Assembly: GCF_000622385.1 (NCBI RefSeq)
Contig: NZ_JASD01000008.1
Coordinates: 682,001-746,000, forward strand
DNA: 64,000 nt
Direction of reading: 5' to 3'
Source: Sulfitobacter noctilucicola
Lineage (GTDB): Bacteria > Pseudomonadota > Alphaproteobacteria > Rhodobacterales > Rhodobacteraceae
Shown here: piece by piece, positions 24,777-34,231 of the stretch
How the letters are laid out: each line of letters begins with the position of its first letter
Position numbering within the stretch: position 1 is the stretch's first letter
The notes under the pieces: model-generated
What the model was told of the DNA's origin: nothing
The model's database searches: none
Seen by the model: the letters and a program-made list of their open reading frames with translations, nothing else
Translations under genes and position numbers: made by a program

Positions 24777-25610
24777 ATGAGTAGTGATTTTGCAAACGGT
24801 CTGCCCTTCATGAAGATGCATGGGCTGGGAAACGACTTTGTCGTAGTCGATTCTCGCGACCAGAATCATGAAATTTCCCCTGCTTTGGCCAAAGGAATCG
24901 CCCATCGGCAGTTCGGGGTGGGATTCGACCAGCTTGCAGTGATCACAAACGGTGCTGGTGATGCGCATTTGACGTTTTATAACGCGGACGGCTCGACTGC
25001 GGCCGCCTGTGGCAATGCAACCCGCTGTATTGCGCGGCATTTGATGTCCGAATCAGGCAAAGAGAGGCTCCACCTGACTACAGACCGGGGCGATCTGGCC
25101 GCTGTCGATATGGGACAGGGAATCACTGCCGTGAACATGGGCCAGCCGCAACTTGACTGGGATGAGATTCCGCTCGCCTCCGCAATGGACACGCTCCATC
25201 TGCCGATTGATGGCGATCCGGCCGGAACAGGCATGGGCAATCCGCATTGTACTTTCTTTGTTGAGGACGCCGAAGGCATCGACCTTGCTGCTTTCGGGCC
25301 GACAATCGAGAATCATCCACTTTTTCCCCAGCGCACCAATGTGCAGGTTGCGCAGATCATCGGCACTGATCACATCCGTATGCGTGTTTGGGAGCGCGGC
25401 GTGGGTATCACGCTCGCATCTGGATCCTCTTCGTGCGCGACAGCCGTAGCTGCCGCACGGCGCGGGTTGACCTCAAAAGAGGTCAAGATCGAACTGGACG
25501 GTGGCACGTTGGACATTGATTGGCGCGATGATGGCGTCTGGATGATCGGGCCTTCGGCACATGTCTTTAGCGGCACATTGACAGCAGAGTTTCTGGCCGG
25601 TCTTTCATGA
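24777..25610 (+). CDS. dapF: Diaminopimelate epimerase
   Basis: A 277-residue PLP-independent epimerase that converts LL- to meso-diaminopimelate for lysine and peptidoglycan synthesis. The catalytic cysteine pair is present, the first in AAACGNATRC and the second in ASGSSSCATAV. The conserved N-terminal KMHGLGNDFVVVD is clear. Several starts are possible; ATG at 24777 gives a short lead of about 12 residues before KMHGLG, ATG at 24768 adds three more, and neither has a strong ribosome-binding site. The stop overlaps the mtaB start by four bases. Confidence 0.96.
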   Translation: MSSDFANGLPFMKMHGLGNDFVVVDSRDQNHEISPALAKGIAHRQFGVGFDQLAVITNGAGDAHLTFYNADGSTAAACGNATRCIARHLMSESGKERLHLTTDRGDLAAVDMGQGITAVNMGQPQLDWDEIPLASAMDTLHLPIDGDPAGTGMGNPHCTFFVEDAEGIDLAAFGPTIENHPLFPQRTNVQVAQIIGTDHIRMRVWERGVGITLASGSSSCATAVAAARRGLTSKEVKIELDGGTLDIDWRDDGVWMIGPSAHVFSGTLTAEFLAGLS

Positions 25611-26860
25611 ACGCGCCGGTGTTTTCAAACCATGGCTGCAGACTCAACGCCTATGAAGTCGAGGCAATGAAGGACCTGGCTGGTCAATCCGGCCTGCAGA
25701 ACGCTGTGGTCGTGAACACCTGCGCTGTCACTGCAGAAGCGGTACGAAAAGCACGGCAGGACATACGCAAGCTGCGCAAGGCAAATCCTGATGCGCGCCT
25801 TATCGTGACGGGATGTGCGGCGCAGACGGAGCCTGAAACATTCGCCTCAATGGACGAAGTCGATGCCGTGATTGGCAACACCGAAAAGATGCAATCGGCC
25901 ACTTGGAACACGCTGGCTGCCGACTTCATCGGCGAAACCGAGGCCCTGCAAGTTGATGACATCATGTCGGTCACAGAGACCGCAGGCCACCTGATAGATG
26001 GGTTTGGCACGCGTAGCAGAGCCTATGTTCAGGTTCAGAACGGATGTGATCACCGCTGTACCTTCTGTATTATTCCTTTCGGACGGGGCAATTCCCGCTC
26101 AGTGCCTGCCGGTGTTGTTGTCGACCAGATCAAACGGCTGGTGGACAAAGGCTTTAACGAAGTTGTTCTAACCGGTGTCGATCTCACCTCATGGGGTGCT
26201 GATTTGCCAGCCGCACCACGACTGGGTGATCTGGTGATGCGCATTTTAAAGCTTGTGCCGGATCTGCCGCGCCTTCGGATCAGTTCGATCGACAGTATCG
26301 AAGTCGACCCCAATCTGATGGAGGCGATCGCCACAGAGCCGCGTTTGATGCCGCATCTCCATCTGTCGCTCCAGCATGGCGATGATATGATCCTCAAACG
26401 CATGAAGCGCCGCCACCTGCGCGATGATGCGATTGCGTTCTGCCAAGAGGCGCGCGCATTGCGGCCAGAGATGACCTTTGGTGCCGATATCATCGCCGGT
26501 TTTCCGACAGAAACCGATGCGATGTTTGATAACGCACGCGCGTTGGTCCATGAATGCGATCTGACGTGGCTTCACGTCTTCCCCTACTCCGCACGTCCGG
26601 GCACGCCCGCAGCGCGGATGCCTGCTGTTAACGGTAAGGTCATCAAGGCGCGTGCGGCTGAGCTGCGTGCGGTAGGTCAGAAACAGGTGCAAAAGCACCT
26701 TGAGGCGCAGATCGGCAAGACACATCAGGTGTTGATGGAGAGCACGACCATGGGTCGCACTGCACAGTTTGCCGAAGTGGTTTTTGATGAACCGCAGGTA
26801 GAAGGCAGTATCGTTACAGCCACCATTAAAACAGTCACTGACAACCGGCTGTCCGTCTAA
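25607..26860 (+). CDS. mtaB: tRNA (t6A37) methylthiotransferase MtaB
   Basis: A 417-residue radical-SAM enzyme that adds a methylthio group to t6A37 of tRNAs that read ANN codons. The N-terminal UPF0004 domain binds one iron-sulfur cluster (HGCRLN, NTCAVT, TGCAAQ). The radical-SAM motif is CDHRCTFC near residue 147, followed by IIPFGRGNSRS. The later VFPYSARPGTPAARMP is family typical, and a weak TRAM-like tail closes the protein. It overlaps dapF, a pairing that is common in alphaproteobacteria. Confidence 0.94.
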   Translation: MNAPVFSNHGCRLNAYEVEAMKDLAGQSGLQNAVVVNTCAVTAEAVRKARQDIRKLRKANPDARLIVTGCAAQTEPETFASMDEVDAVIGNTEKMQSATWNTLAADFIGETEALQVDDIMSVTETAGHLIDGFGTRSRAYVQVQNGCDHRCTFCIIPFGRGNSRSVPAGVVVDQIKRLVDKGFNEVVLTGVDLTSWGADLPAAPRLGDLVMRILKLVPDLPRLRISSIDSIEVDPNLMEAIATEPRLMPHLHLSLQHGDDMILKRMKRRHLRDDAIAFCQEARALRPEMTFGADIIAGFPTETDAMFDNARALVHECDLTWLHVFPYSARPGTPAARMPAVNGKVIKARAAELRAVGQKQVQKHLEAQIGKTHQVLMESTTMGRTAQFAEVVFDEPQVEGSIVTATIKTVTDNRLSV

Positions 26861-26954
26861 GTACCCAGTCACCTGAAGCCCCAAACGGCGAGCGGCGGTA
26901 CAGCCGCTTATATGAGGTTGACCGAGTAAGCGCGCATCCTGATGCAAAAACGAA

Positions 26955-26982
26955 AAAGCCCCGCAACAAAATGCGGGGCTTT
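26955..26982. terminator. Bidirectional terminator between mtaB and petC
   Basis: A perfect 11-base-pair stem AAAGCCCCGCA / TGCGGGGCTTT with a 6-base loop, flanked by A-rich sequence on the left. It lies between the convergent mtaB (plus) and petC (minus) genes and best fits termination of the petABC message. Confidence 0.9.
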
Positions 26983-27008
26983 CGAATGGCTACTGTATGG
27001 CGTGAAAG

Positions 27009-27803
27009 TCAGTCGTGCTCTTTGTACTTCACAGGTGCCCAAAGGCGCTTGTTGGTAAGATACAGAAGGACCGACAATAGTGTAAGGAACACAACGCCCG
27101 CAAAACCGGCCTGCTTACGTGCCATCATCTTGGGCTCCGCAGTCCACATCAGGAACGCAGACACGTCTTCTGCAAGGTGGTGCAGGTCTGTGTCGTGGCC
27201 GTCTACGAATTCAACATCATCACCGTAAAGTGGTGGTGCCATCGCGATCCAGCCGCCGGGAAATGCGGTGTTCTCGTAGAACGTAACGCCGGCCTGCTCT
27301 TTCTCCTCACCGGTATAACCGGTCAGCAAGGATGCAAGATACTCAGGACCGCCAATGCCTTTGAAAAACTGATTGATACCCAGACCATAAGGACCGTGGA
27401 AACCGGCACGCTTTTTCGTCATCAGAGACAGGTCAGGCGCGTTCTCAAGGCTGGAAGCCGGGAAGTGGTCTGTCGGGCTTGCCGGACGGAAATCGTCCAG
27501 CTCCGGATCGAACACTTCGAACTGCTTGGCATATTCGATGACCTGTTCTTCGGGCAGGTGAGGACCACCATCATCACCCAAAGTGCGGATCGGAACGAAT
27601 TTCAGGCCGTGACAGGCGGAACAAATCTCGGTGTAGATTTGCAGGCCGCGCTGCAGTTGGTTCACATCATAGGACCCGAAAGGACCCTCGAACGAGAAAT
27701 CGAAGTCTTCGATGTGACCTTCGCCGCCCGCAGCCAGGGCACCCGTGGTGCCAAGGCCAAGTGCGACAACGGCAGAGGTGATATATTTCTTGAACATGTT
27801 CAT
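27009..27803 (-). CDS. petC: Cytochrome c1 of the bc1 complex
   Basis: A 264-residue cytochrome c1 with a Sec signal peptide (cleavage near GALAAGG). The heme-binding motif CSACH is near residue 37, the Met ligand region is AMAPPL near residue 182, and a single C-terminal membrane anchor ([20 protein letters not shown]) ends the protein. It passes electrons from the Rieske protein to soluble or membrane cytochrome c. It is the last gene of petA-petB-petC, five bases after petB, and a bidirectional terminator follows. Confidence 0.97.
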   Translation of the reverse strand: MNMFKKYITSAVVALGLGTTGALAAGGEGHIEDFDFSFEGPFGSYDVNQLQRGLQIYTEICSACHGLKFVPIRTLGDDGGPHLPEEQVIEYAKQFEVFDPELDDFRPASPTDHFPASSLENAPDLSLMTKKRAGFHGPYGLGINQFFKGIGGPEYLASLLTGYTGEEKEQAGVTFYENTAFPGGWIAMAPPLYGDDVEFVDGHDTDLHHLAEDVSAFLMWTAEPKMMARKQAGFAGVVFLTLLSVLLYLTNKRLWAPVKYKEHD

Positions 27804-27808
27804 ATCCG

Positions 27809-29152
27809 TTACTCCGCCGGCTTTACGATTGTTTTTGTGCCGCCGACTTTGGGCGCATAGTGCGCGTCAAAATCTTCCTCGATTGTTGCGGGCTGTGGCA
27901 GCGGCTTCTCAATCACACCAAGCAATGGCAGGATAACAAGGAAGTAGCCGAACCAATAGGCCGACGCGATCAAAGAGAAGGTCGCATAGGGTTCTTCCGC
28001 AGGCATCGCACCCAGCCACATCAGGGCAAAGAAGTCGACAACCAGCAGGGCAAACCACCATTTGAACATTGGACGGTAGCGGCCGGAACGCACGCTGGAA
28101 GTGTCCAGCCAAGGCACAGCAGCCAATACAGCAATTGCACCGAACATCGCCAGAACACCAAAGAACTTGGCGTCGATGATGCCACCGGTCAGCGTCTCTG
28201 CGATGATCACAACCCAAACTTCGGACGTGAAGGCACGCAGGATCGCGTAGAACGGCAGGAAGTACCATTCAGGAACGATGTGTGCAGGCGTCGCCAGCGG
28301 GTTCGCTTCGATGTAGTTGTCAGGGTGGCCAAGGTAGTTTGGCATAAAGCCAACAACCGCAAAGAACACCGCAAGGATCACGGCCAGCGCGAACAGGTCC
28401 TTGATCACGAAGTAGGGCCAGAACGGCAGCGTGTCTTTCGCTGCATCCTCTTTCGAGGTGCGGCGCACTTCAACACCTGTCGGGTTGTTGTTGCCCGTGG
28501 TGTGGAACGCCCAGATGTGCAGGATCACAAGGCCGGCAATCAGGAACGGCAGCAGGTAGTGCAGGCTGAAGAAGCGTGTCAGCGTGGCATTATCAACCGC
28601 AGGTCCGCCCAAAAGCAACGTTTGCAGCGCTTCACCAACGAACGGTATCGCACCGAACAGGCCGGTAATAACAGTCGCACCCCAGAATGACATCTGACCC
28701 CAAGGCAGAACGTAACCCATAAACGCGGTCGCCATCATCAGCAGATAGATCAGCATACCGATGATCCATGTGATTTCGCGTGGTGCCTTGTAGGACCCAT
28801 AGTACAGACCGCGGAAAATGTGGGCATACACAGCGATAAAGAACAGGGAGGCACCGTTTGCGTGCATGTAGCGCAGCATATGCCCGCCGTTCACGTTGCG
28901 CATGATGTGCTCAACCGATGCAAACGCAAGGCTTGTATCAGGTGTATAGTGCATCACCAGAACGATACCTGTGATGATCTGCAGCGCCAGACAGAACGTC
29001 AGCACGATCCCCCAGATCCACATCCAGTTCAGGTTCTTGGGTGTAGGGATGAAAAGCGTATCGGACAAAAGGCCAACAATCGGCAAACGGCTGTGCAGCC
29101 ACTTTTCGCCGTTGGACTTTGGCTCGTAATGGTCGTGAGGAATTCCGGACAT
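27809..29152 (-). CDS. petB: Cytochrome b of the bc1 complex
   Basis: A 447-residue cytochrome b with eight membrane helices, forming the quinol oxidation and quinone reduction sites. The heme histidines are in the second and fourth helix segments ([23 protein letters not shown] then [10 protein letters not shown]). The quinol-site PEWY motif appears as [15 protein letters not shown]. It lies 11 bases after petA and five before petC. Confidence 0.98.
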   Translation of the reverse strand: MSGIPHDHYEPKSNGEKWLHSRLPIVGLLSDTLFIPTPKNLNWMWIWGIVLTFCLALQIITGIVLVMHYTPDTSLAFASVEHIMRNVNGGHMLRYMHANGASLFFIAVYAHIFRGLYYGSYKAPREITWIIGMLIYLLMMATAFMGYVLPWGQMSFWGATVITGLFGAIPFVGEALQTLLLGGPAVDNATLTRFFSLHYLLPFLIAGLVILHIWAFHTTGNNNPTGVEVRRTSKEDAAKDTLPFWPYFVIKDLFALAVILAVFFAVVGFMPNYLGHPDNYIEANPLATPAHIVPEWYFLPFYAILRAFTSEVWVVIIAETLTGGIIDAKFFGVLAMFGAIAVLAAVPWLDTSSVRSGRYRPMFKWWFALLVVDFFALMWLGAMPAEEPYATFSLIASAYWFGYFLVILPLLGVIEKPLPQPATIEEDFDAHYAPKVGGTKTIVKPAE

Positions 29153-29163
29153 CTTTCTCTCCC

Positions 29164-29724
29164 TTAACCCAGTTTGATCGTGGTTTCGTCCACGAATTCC
29201 GCGACAGGCACGGGCAGGTTTGTCGGCGCAGGACCCTTACGGATACGACCGGCAGTATCATAGTGTGAACCGTGGCACGGGCAGAACCAGCCGCCAAAGT
29301 CACCGGCATCGCCCAAAGGCACACAACCGAGGTGTGTGCACACACCCATCATGACCAACCATTCGCCGGCTTCATCAAGCGTGCGATTTTCATCGACAGC
29401 TGTCGCGTCGCCCGCGATGTTGTTGTTTTCGGCACCTTTATCAGGAAGCTCCGAAAGCTCGACCGCACGACCTTCCGCGATTTCCTCTTCGGTCCGGCGA
29501 CGGATAAACACAGGTTTGCCCAACCACTTCACCGTCAGCTGCGTGCCAGGTTCGACTGCGCTGACATCAACACGAATCGACGACAACGCCAAAACGTCTG
29601 CTGATGGGTTCATTTGATTGACCAGAGGCCAAGCCGCCGCGCCAACCGCGACCGCGCCTGTGCCTGCCGTTGCATAATACAGGAAATCCCTACGGGTGCC
29701 TGCGGTATCTTCTGCGTTGGACAC
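29164..29724 (-). CDS. petA: Rieske iron-sulfur subunit of the bc1 complex
   Basis: A 186-residue Rieske protein. It carries a Tat-type N-terminal anchor ([14 protein letters not shown]) that stays as its membrane helix. The 2Fe-2S ligands are in CTHLGC and CPCHGSHYD, with the disulfide cysteines in the usual places. It is the first gene of petABC. The 177-base gap upstream, before the GST gene, must hold the operon promoter; no clear operator was seen there. Confidence 0.97.
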   Translation of the reverse strand: MSNAEDTAGTRRDFLYYATAGTGAVAVGAAAWPLVNQMNPSADVLALSSIRVDVSAVEPGTQLTVKWLGKPVFIRRRTEEEIAEGRAVELSELPDKGAENNNIAGDATAVDENRTLDEAGEWLVMMGVCTHLGCVPLGDAGDFGGWFCPCHGSHYDTAGRIRKGPAPTNLPVPVAEFVDETTIKLG

Positions 29725-29901
29725 GTGTATTCTCCACTTCTTTCGGCCTACGGGGCCACGGATAGAACAGCCCGTGCAATAAGCAAGGGCCAGTTGGTGT
29801 GGTGTCTAGCCCGCTGGCTCCGGTGCGTCTAGATGGCAAAGTCGCGCAAAGGGTCGCAGTTTTGAGTTAAGACGAGCCAAACCGGGCTATTCGGTCGCAA
29901 T

Positions 29902-30513
29902 TTAACCCGCTGGCGGACGTGTTGCCGCCATCGAGTCGCGCGAATCAAATGTTTCGAACCATGTCGCGAGGGCATCATTACCCTTGCGCCAGCCACGCGC
30001 ATCATGCCGAAAATCGACATAGGCCAAGGCGCAAGCAACTGCGATCTGCCCCATATCGAGCGGACCTGAAAGGTGGCTCATCCAGCGAGTGTTGATGGCA
30101 GAGCAGGCACGCGCAACCTTGTCCCACTGTCCATCGACCCATTCTTGCATCTGTTTGTCGTCTGGGCGCATGCGTCCTTCGTAGGTCATCAGCAAAGCTG
30201 CATCTAGGATACCGTCTGCTGTTGCTTCAAGCGTCAGAATATCCCAGTGCCGCGCACCCGACCCATACATTTTTCCTTTGGCGCGATCATTCAGATAAGC
30301 ACAAATCACGCGGCTATCATAAAGCGCCGGCCCTTCGTCACGCTCCAACGCCGGGACCTTGCCCAAAGGATTGCTGGACAGCAGATTGCCATCCGGTGCC
30401 AGTGGCGTGGTCGTCCGGTTCTCGAGCGCGACGTCGTTCAACTGACCCGTCTCGTGCAACAGCACCATGACTTTGCGGACATAGGGAGATGTGGGGGAAT
30501 AGGCGAGTTTCAT
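29902..30513 (-). CDS. Glutathione S-transferase family protein
   Basis: A 203-residue GST. The N-terminal thioredoxin-like domain has the Ser/Tyr region YSPTSPYVRKVMVLLHE, the cis-Pro segment GKVPALERD and the glutathione gamma-glutamyl contact LYDSRVICAYL. The C-terminal helical domain starts near residue 90. It conjugates or reduces via glutathione; the natural substrate is unknown. It lies upstream of petA on the same strand. Confidence 0.9.
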   Translation of the reverse strand: MKLAYSPTSPYVRKVMVLLHETGQLNDVALENRTTTPLAPDGNLLSSNPLGKVPALERDEGPALYDSRVICAYLNDRAKGKMYGSGARHWDILTLEATADGILDAALLMTYEGRMRPDDKQMQEWVDGQWDKVARACSAINTRWMSHLSGPLDMGQIAVACALAYVDFRHDARGWRKGNDALATWFETFDSRDSMAATRPPAG

Positions 30514-30577
30514 AGCGGCGCTCCTGCTGAATTGTCTTGAGTATCACGGTTGTCGCGCGCAGGCGCAAGCAAGCGGA

Positions 30578-31204
30578 TTACCCTGTACTGCGTGCGCCCA
30601 TCATCAAGGCGGCGAGGACATCAACCTCGGCGCCAATTCCATGGGCGGTGACATTCTCTGCCGCGGACTTCCGTACGTCCTCGGGCTTGTTCTGGCCCAG
30701 CTTCCACGTCCCGTCGATGCCCGTCACCTGCATCCGGCACGGAACGATCATCCGCATCATACGGTCCATCACGCCTTCGGACATCTTTGCTGTTTTCCAA
30801 GGCGCTTTGGGCGCAAGTCGATTTTCGAACATCGCCGACTGCCGATCCAGCAAATCGTGCAATTCCTCCTGCGGGCGCAGCTCCAGGGATCCGGTCAGCC
30901 GCACTGCTACATAGTTCCAGGTGGGAACCTGATCGGCCACACCGTACCAATCGGGTGAGATATAGCTATCAGGCCCTTGGATAGCGATTCGCGCGGCAAC
31001 GGGGCGCTTCAATGCGCGAACAATCGGGTTGGAGCGTACCAGATGTAGCTCCGCTACCGTACCTTCAGCGTTCAACAGGAACGGAATATGGCTCATCAAC
31101 GGGCCATCCTCGGCATTGATCGCGAGCGTGCCAAAGCCGCGATCCCGCGCAAAACCCATATTCCGTGCGGCATCTGCATCGTGAAAAACCGGATTGGGAT
31201 GCAT
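30578..31204 (-). CDS. PaiB-like FMN-binding split-barrel protein
   Basis: A 208-residue member of the PaiB (FMN-binding negative regulator) family, with a split-barrel flavin fold. The start at 31204 (MHPNPVFHDADAARN) is chosen because family members begin this way; an in-frame extension to 31249 adds a non-conserved stretch. Typical blocks are SHIPFLLNAEGTVAELHLVRSNP, YISPDWYGVADQVPTWNYVAV and KLGQNKPEDVR at the end. It is divergent from the FMN riboswitch, so a flavin-binding protein and a flavin-sensing RNA are neighbours. Confidence 0.87.
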   Translation of the reverse strand: MHPNPVFHDADAARNMGFARDRGFGTLAINAEDGPLMSHIPFLLNAEGTVAELHLVRSNPIVRALKRPVAARIAIQGPDSYISPDWYGVADQVPTWNYVAVRLTGSLELRPQEELHDLLDRQSAMFENRLAPKAPWKTAKMSEGVMDRMMRMIVPCRMQVTGIDGTWKLGQNKPEDVRKSAAENVTAHGIGAEVDVLAALMMGARSTG

Positions 31205-31265
31205 GATAGTGACCTTACGTTGCGACAGGGTGCCTCTTGCACAGATCATATATCGCTGGCACGCT

Positions 31266-31409
31266 GCAAGGATTCTCAGGGCGGGGTGTAATTCCCCACC
31301 GGCGGTAGGAGGCCCAGCCTCAAGCCCGCGAGCGGCCTTTCACGAGGTGACAGCAGATCCGGTCAAACTCCGGAGCCGACGGTCATAGTCCGGATGGAAG
31401 AGAATGCAT
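31266..31409 (+). ncRNA. FMN riboswitch (RFN element) upstream of ribH2
   Basis: The conserved FMN-aptamer blocks are present in order on the plus strand: TCTCAGGGCGGGGTG, ATTCCCCACCGGCGG, AAGCCCGCGAGCGG, CAGATCCGGT, CTCCGGAGCCGACGG and CATAGTCCGGATGGAAGAGA. The closing stem P1 pairs ATTCTC (31272-31277) with GAGAAT (31400-31405). It lies about 85 bases before ribH2. When FMN is bound, expression of lumazine synthase should fall. The exact expression platform is not clear in the sequence. Confidence 0.96.
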
Positions 31410-31491
31410 GTGGTCAGGTGCCTTTTGTCGGGCGTCAGCATCGCGTGTGATCGCCTTGGGTGGAGACGTGTCTGAACCAAAGGAGATCACA

Positions 31492-31944
31492 ATGACGACA
31501 CATGGCACATTTGCCCCCGCCCGTTTTGCATTTATCAAGGCCCGCTGGCATGCGGATATCGTTGACCGGAGCCTTGATGGATTTACCGAAACAATTCCTG
31601 CAGACCAGATTGATGTATTCGACGTGCCAGGCGCATTCGAGATGCCGTTGATGGCGCAAAAGCTCGCTGCTACTGGCAAATACAGCGCAATTGTCTGCGC
31701 AGCCTTTGTCGTGGACGGTGGCATCTACCGGCACGACTTCGTGGCCAGCGCTGTGGTTGACGGGCTGATGCGTGTCGGTCTTGATACCGGCGTACCGGTC
31801 CTGTCCGTTTCTCTGACGCCACATCACTATCAGGAAACAGACCACCACAACGCGATCTACCGCGAACACTTTGTGGTAAAAGGCCGCGAAGCGGCGTCTG
31901 CTGCGCTTCAGACATTGGATGCGATGGGTAAGGTTCCAGCGTAG
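31492..31944 (+). CDS. ribH2: 6,7-dimethyl-8-ribityllumazine synthase, type II
   Basis: A 150-residue lumazine synthase, next-to-last enzyme of riboflavin synthesis. The ATG at 31492 follows AAAGGAG. The sequence AFVVDGGIYRHDFVASAVVDGLM and SVSLTPHHYQ match the RibH2 type known from Brucella and its relatives rather than the standard RibH (GAVIRGxTxHxD). RibH2 proteins form decamers and are often expressed under flavin control. The FMN riboswitch upstream supports this. A two-hairpin repeat follows the stop. Confidence 0.92.
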   Translation: MTTHGTFAPARFAFIKARWHADIVDRSLDGFTETIPADQIDVFDVPGAFEMPLMAQKLAATGKYSAIVCAAFVVDGGIYRHDFVASAVVDGLMRVGLDTGVPVLSVSLTPHHYQETDHHNAIYREHFVVKGREAASAALQTLDAMGKVPA

Positions 31945-31946
31945 AC

Positions 31947-31989
31947 GTTTTCTTTCAAAGAAAACGGACGGAAACTCTCTAAGTTTCCG
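31947..31989 (+). repeat. Two-hairpin intergenic repeat, copy A (after ribH2)
   Basis: Two adjacent palindromes: GTTTTCTTT-C-AAAGAAAAC (31947-31965), then CGGAAACT-N5-AGTTTCCG (31969-31989). The same pair, diverged and in the opposite orientation, occurs after aroC at 37040-37081. Here it lies between convergent ribH2 and thiQ and may terminate one or both transcripts. Its presence twice suggests a dispersed REP-like family. Confidence 0.7.
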
Positions 31990-31995
31990 TACTCC

Positions 31996-32688
31996 CTATC
32001 CAAGGTATGCCTTTAACTCCGGCGGTGGATTGTCCATCAATTCTGCCGCCGGTCTCGGTGCCTCCGCCGCGCCGCCGCCTACGAATATGACCTGATCTGC
32101 GATACGGCGCACGTCTTCCGGCGCGTGGGTGACCATAATCAGCCCAGCTCCGGTCTCGGCCACCAGCCCCTGCACCAGATCGAGCATCTCGTTTCGCAGC
32201 GCCGGCCCCAAGGCCGCAAACGGCTCGTCCAACAAAACCCAGGGCTGCGCCTGCACCAGCACCCGCGCTAATGCGGCACGGCTTTGTTGCCCGCCGGACA
32301 ATGCGGCGGGTCTTTTCTCCGCCTGATCCGCAAGGCCCACCCGTGCCAGTGCATCCGCGATCCGGGACCGGTCCGCCGTCGTCAGCCGCATGTCTGGCCG
32401 AATGCCCAACCCGACGTTAAGCACCACAGTGAGATGCGGAAACAGGTTGTTGTCCTGAAACAACATCGTCATCGGCCGCGCGCCCGGATCGGCCTCCGTG
32501 ATGTTGCTGCCCTCATGCAGAATTCTGCCGCGGGCCATTGGGACAAACCCGCACAACGCACCCAATAATGTGGATTTACCGGCACCTGATGGACCGATCA
32601 CCGCATATTTCTGCCCCTGCTCCAGCGTCATATCCGCCGTCATCCGAAATGTGCCCTGCACGATCTCGCAATTCTCAAGCCGTAGCAT
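31996..32688 (-). CDS. thiQ: Thiamine ABC transporter, ATP-binding subunit
   Basis: A 230-residue ATPase of the ThiBPQ thiamine (or thiamine-phosphate) importer. The start at 32688 (MLRLENCEIVQ) fits the family; upstream in-frame ATGs lie inside thiP. Walker A is GPSGAGKST, the Q-loop region is TMLFQDNNLFPHLTV, the signature is LSGGQQSRAALARV, Walker B is WVLLDEPFAAL and the switch His is in VTHAPEDV. It is the last gene of the riboswitch-controlled operon thiB-thiP-thiQ and overlaps thiP by 14 bases. Confidence 0.95.
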   Translation of the reverse strand: MLRLENCEIVQGTFRMTADMTLEQGQKYAVIGPSGAGKSTLLGALCGFVPMARGRILHEGSNITEADPGARPMTMLFQDNNLFPHLTVVLNVGLGIRPDMRLTTADRSRIADALARVGLADQAEKRPAALSGGQQSRAALARVLVQAQPWVLLDEPFAALGPALRNEMLDLVQGLVAETGAGLIMVTHAPEDVRRIADQVIFVGGGAAEAPRPAAELMDNPPPELKAYLG

Positions 32689-34231
32689 AACGCCTCCCCA
32701 AAGCATCACAGACCCAGAACAGCCCCAACGCCATAATCAACAACAAGAGCGCCGCACCCGCTGCCGCTTCCATCCGATAGGCCCCCATCAGACGGTACAT
32801 CTGCAACGGCAGCGTTGTCCGCTGCTCATTGGCGAAAAGCGCGATCACACCCAAGTCCCCCGCCGACAATGCCGCTGTCAGACCAGTCGCGAAACCAAGT
32901 TGCGGCGTACAACGCGGCAGAATCACCCATCGCCACAGGGGCCATCCCTCAATCCGCAAACTCTGGCTCAACCTGCCATAATCCTGCACCGTCTCTCGTA
33001 TTCGTGGCACCAGAATGCGCAGACAGAAGGGCAGCGCCATGAGTGCATTGACCAAGGCCGTGACCGGCAAAGCCAGATCAGCAGGGTTCATCACCGGATT
33101 GATAACAATAAACCAACCCGTTCCGATCATCAGCGGCGATGCAGAAATCCCCAGAAGCCCGATCGCCTCCACCCCGCCTGCACGCTTTGACGCCACCCAG
33201 CCCGCCATCGGCAGAGCCAGCACCAGCATCGTCACAACACTTATGACGGCGACAGAAAGCGAAGCAGCGGCGGCAGACCATACTGATGCGGGCATCTGAC
33301 CGATCCCGATCACGCCACGCAGCACAAGGGCGCAAAGCGGCAACAGCAGGAATATTGCGGCCAGAAGAATAATCAGCGCATCCAGTCCGCGTTGCCAAAG
33401 CCCTTTTCCGTCCCACCGCATATGGGGACGGTCTTGCCCGCCACCGGTCGATACAGCAGGGATCAACCAAAGCGCCGCGATGGCTGCACCTCCTGCAACA
33501 ACAAGCTGCACCAGCGACAAGAGAGCCGCGCGGCCCAAGTCGAAATCAAAACGAAAAGCCTGAAAAATAGCCAGTTCCAGCGTTGTCGCACGCGGCCCTC
33601 CCCCCAAGGTAAGCGCGACGGCAAAGCTGGTGAGGCAAATCACAAAGACCAGCGCCGCCGCCCCTGGTACGATCTGCCGCAACATTGGCCATTCTACCGC
33701 GCGAAATACGGCCCAAGGTGTCATGCGTATTTGCGCCACCAACCGGAAACGCTCCGCAGGTACAGCCTGCCATCCCTGCAAAATCAGACGCGTGGCCAGC
33801 GGCAGGTTAAAGAAGACGTGCGCCAGAACAACGCCGTGCAAGCCATAGATTGAAACGGTCGGCAGCCCCACCGCTTCAAGTACGATATTGAGCCAGCCAC
33901 TCCTGCCAAAAACTGTCAGCAAACCCAACACAGCGACGATCACAGGCAAGATAAACGGTGCACCCAGAAGCGTCACCAACGCGCCACGTCCAAAGAACCG
34001 CCGCCGCGCCAGCGCACGTGCCACTGGTATCGCCAGCAGAACCGAAAAAAGTGCCGACAGGAACGCTTGCCAAACAGTGAACCGGAGCGCTGCCCAGTCA
34101 GATGCAACAAATCCGCCGCCAACTTCGGCGCGGGACATCACGGCAATCAACGCGCCAAGGATCAGCGCCACGACCAAGGCCGCAGCGCTGACCCCCATTC
34201 GGGGACTTATTGTGAGAGAGCGCCCAGCCAT
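32675..34231 (-). CDS. thiP: Thiamine ABC transporter, fused permease subunit
   Basis: A 518-residue permease with about 12 hydrophobic segments in two halves, each with a binding-protein-dependent transport (EAA) loop. The first half has FFNLPLATRLILQGWQAVPAERF and the second has AGDLGVIALFANEQRTTLPLQ near the end. ThiP is a fusion of two permease units, which fits the length. It overlaps thiB by 25 bases and thiQ by 14, so all three subunits are translated together. Confidence 0.94.
   Translation of the reverse strand: MAGRSLTISPRMGVSAAALVVALILGALIAVMSRAEVGGGFVASDWAALRFTVWQAFLSALFSVLLAIPVARALARRRFFGRGALVTLLGAPFILPVIVAVLGLLTVFGRSGWLNIVLEAVGLPTVSIYGLHGVVLAHVFFNLPLATRLILQGWQAVPAERFRLVAQIRMTPWAVFRAVEWPMLRQIVPGAAALVFVICLTSFAVALTLGGGPRATTLELAIFQAFRFDFDLGRAALLSLVQLVVAGGAAIAALWLIPAVSTGGGQDRPHMRWDGKGLWQRGLDALIILLAAIFLLLPLCALVLRGVIGIGQMPASVWSAAAASLSVAVISVVTMLVLALPMAGWVASKRAGGVEAIGLLGISASPLMIGTGWFIVINPVMNPADLALPVTALVNALMALPFCLRILVPRIRETVQDYGRLSQSLRIEGWPLWRWVILPRCTPQLGFATGLTAALSAGDLGVIALFANEQRTTLPLQMYRLMGAYRMEAAAGAALLLLIMALGLFWVCDALGRRYATA

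Noticed and set aside
26246..26947. Minus-strand frame of 233 codons over mtaB
   Set aside because: It is antisense to the radical-SAM gene, with no motif or ribosome-binding site.
27177..28690. Plus-strand frames over petC and petB (227 and 276 codons)
   Set aside because: Low-complexity shadow products opposite well-defined bc1 genes.
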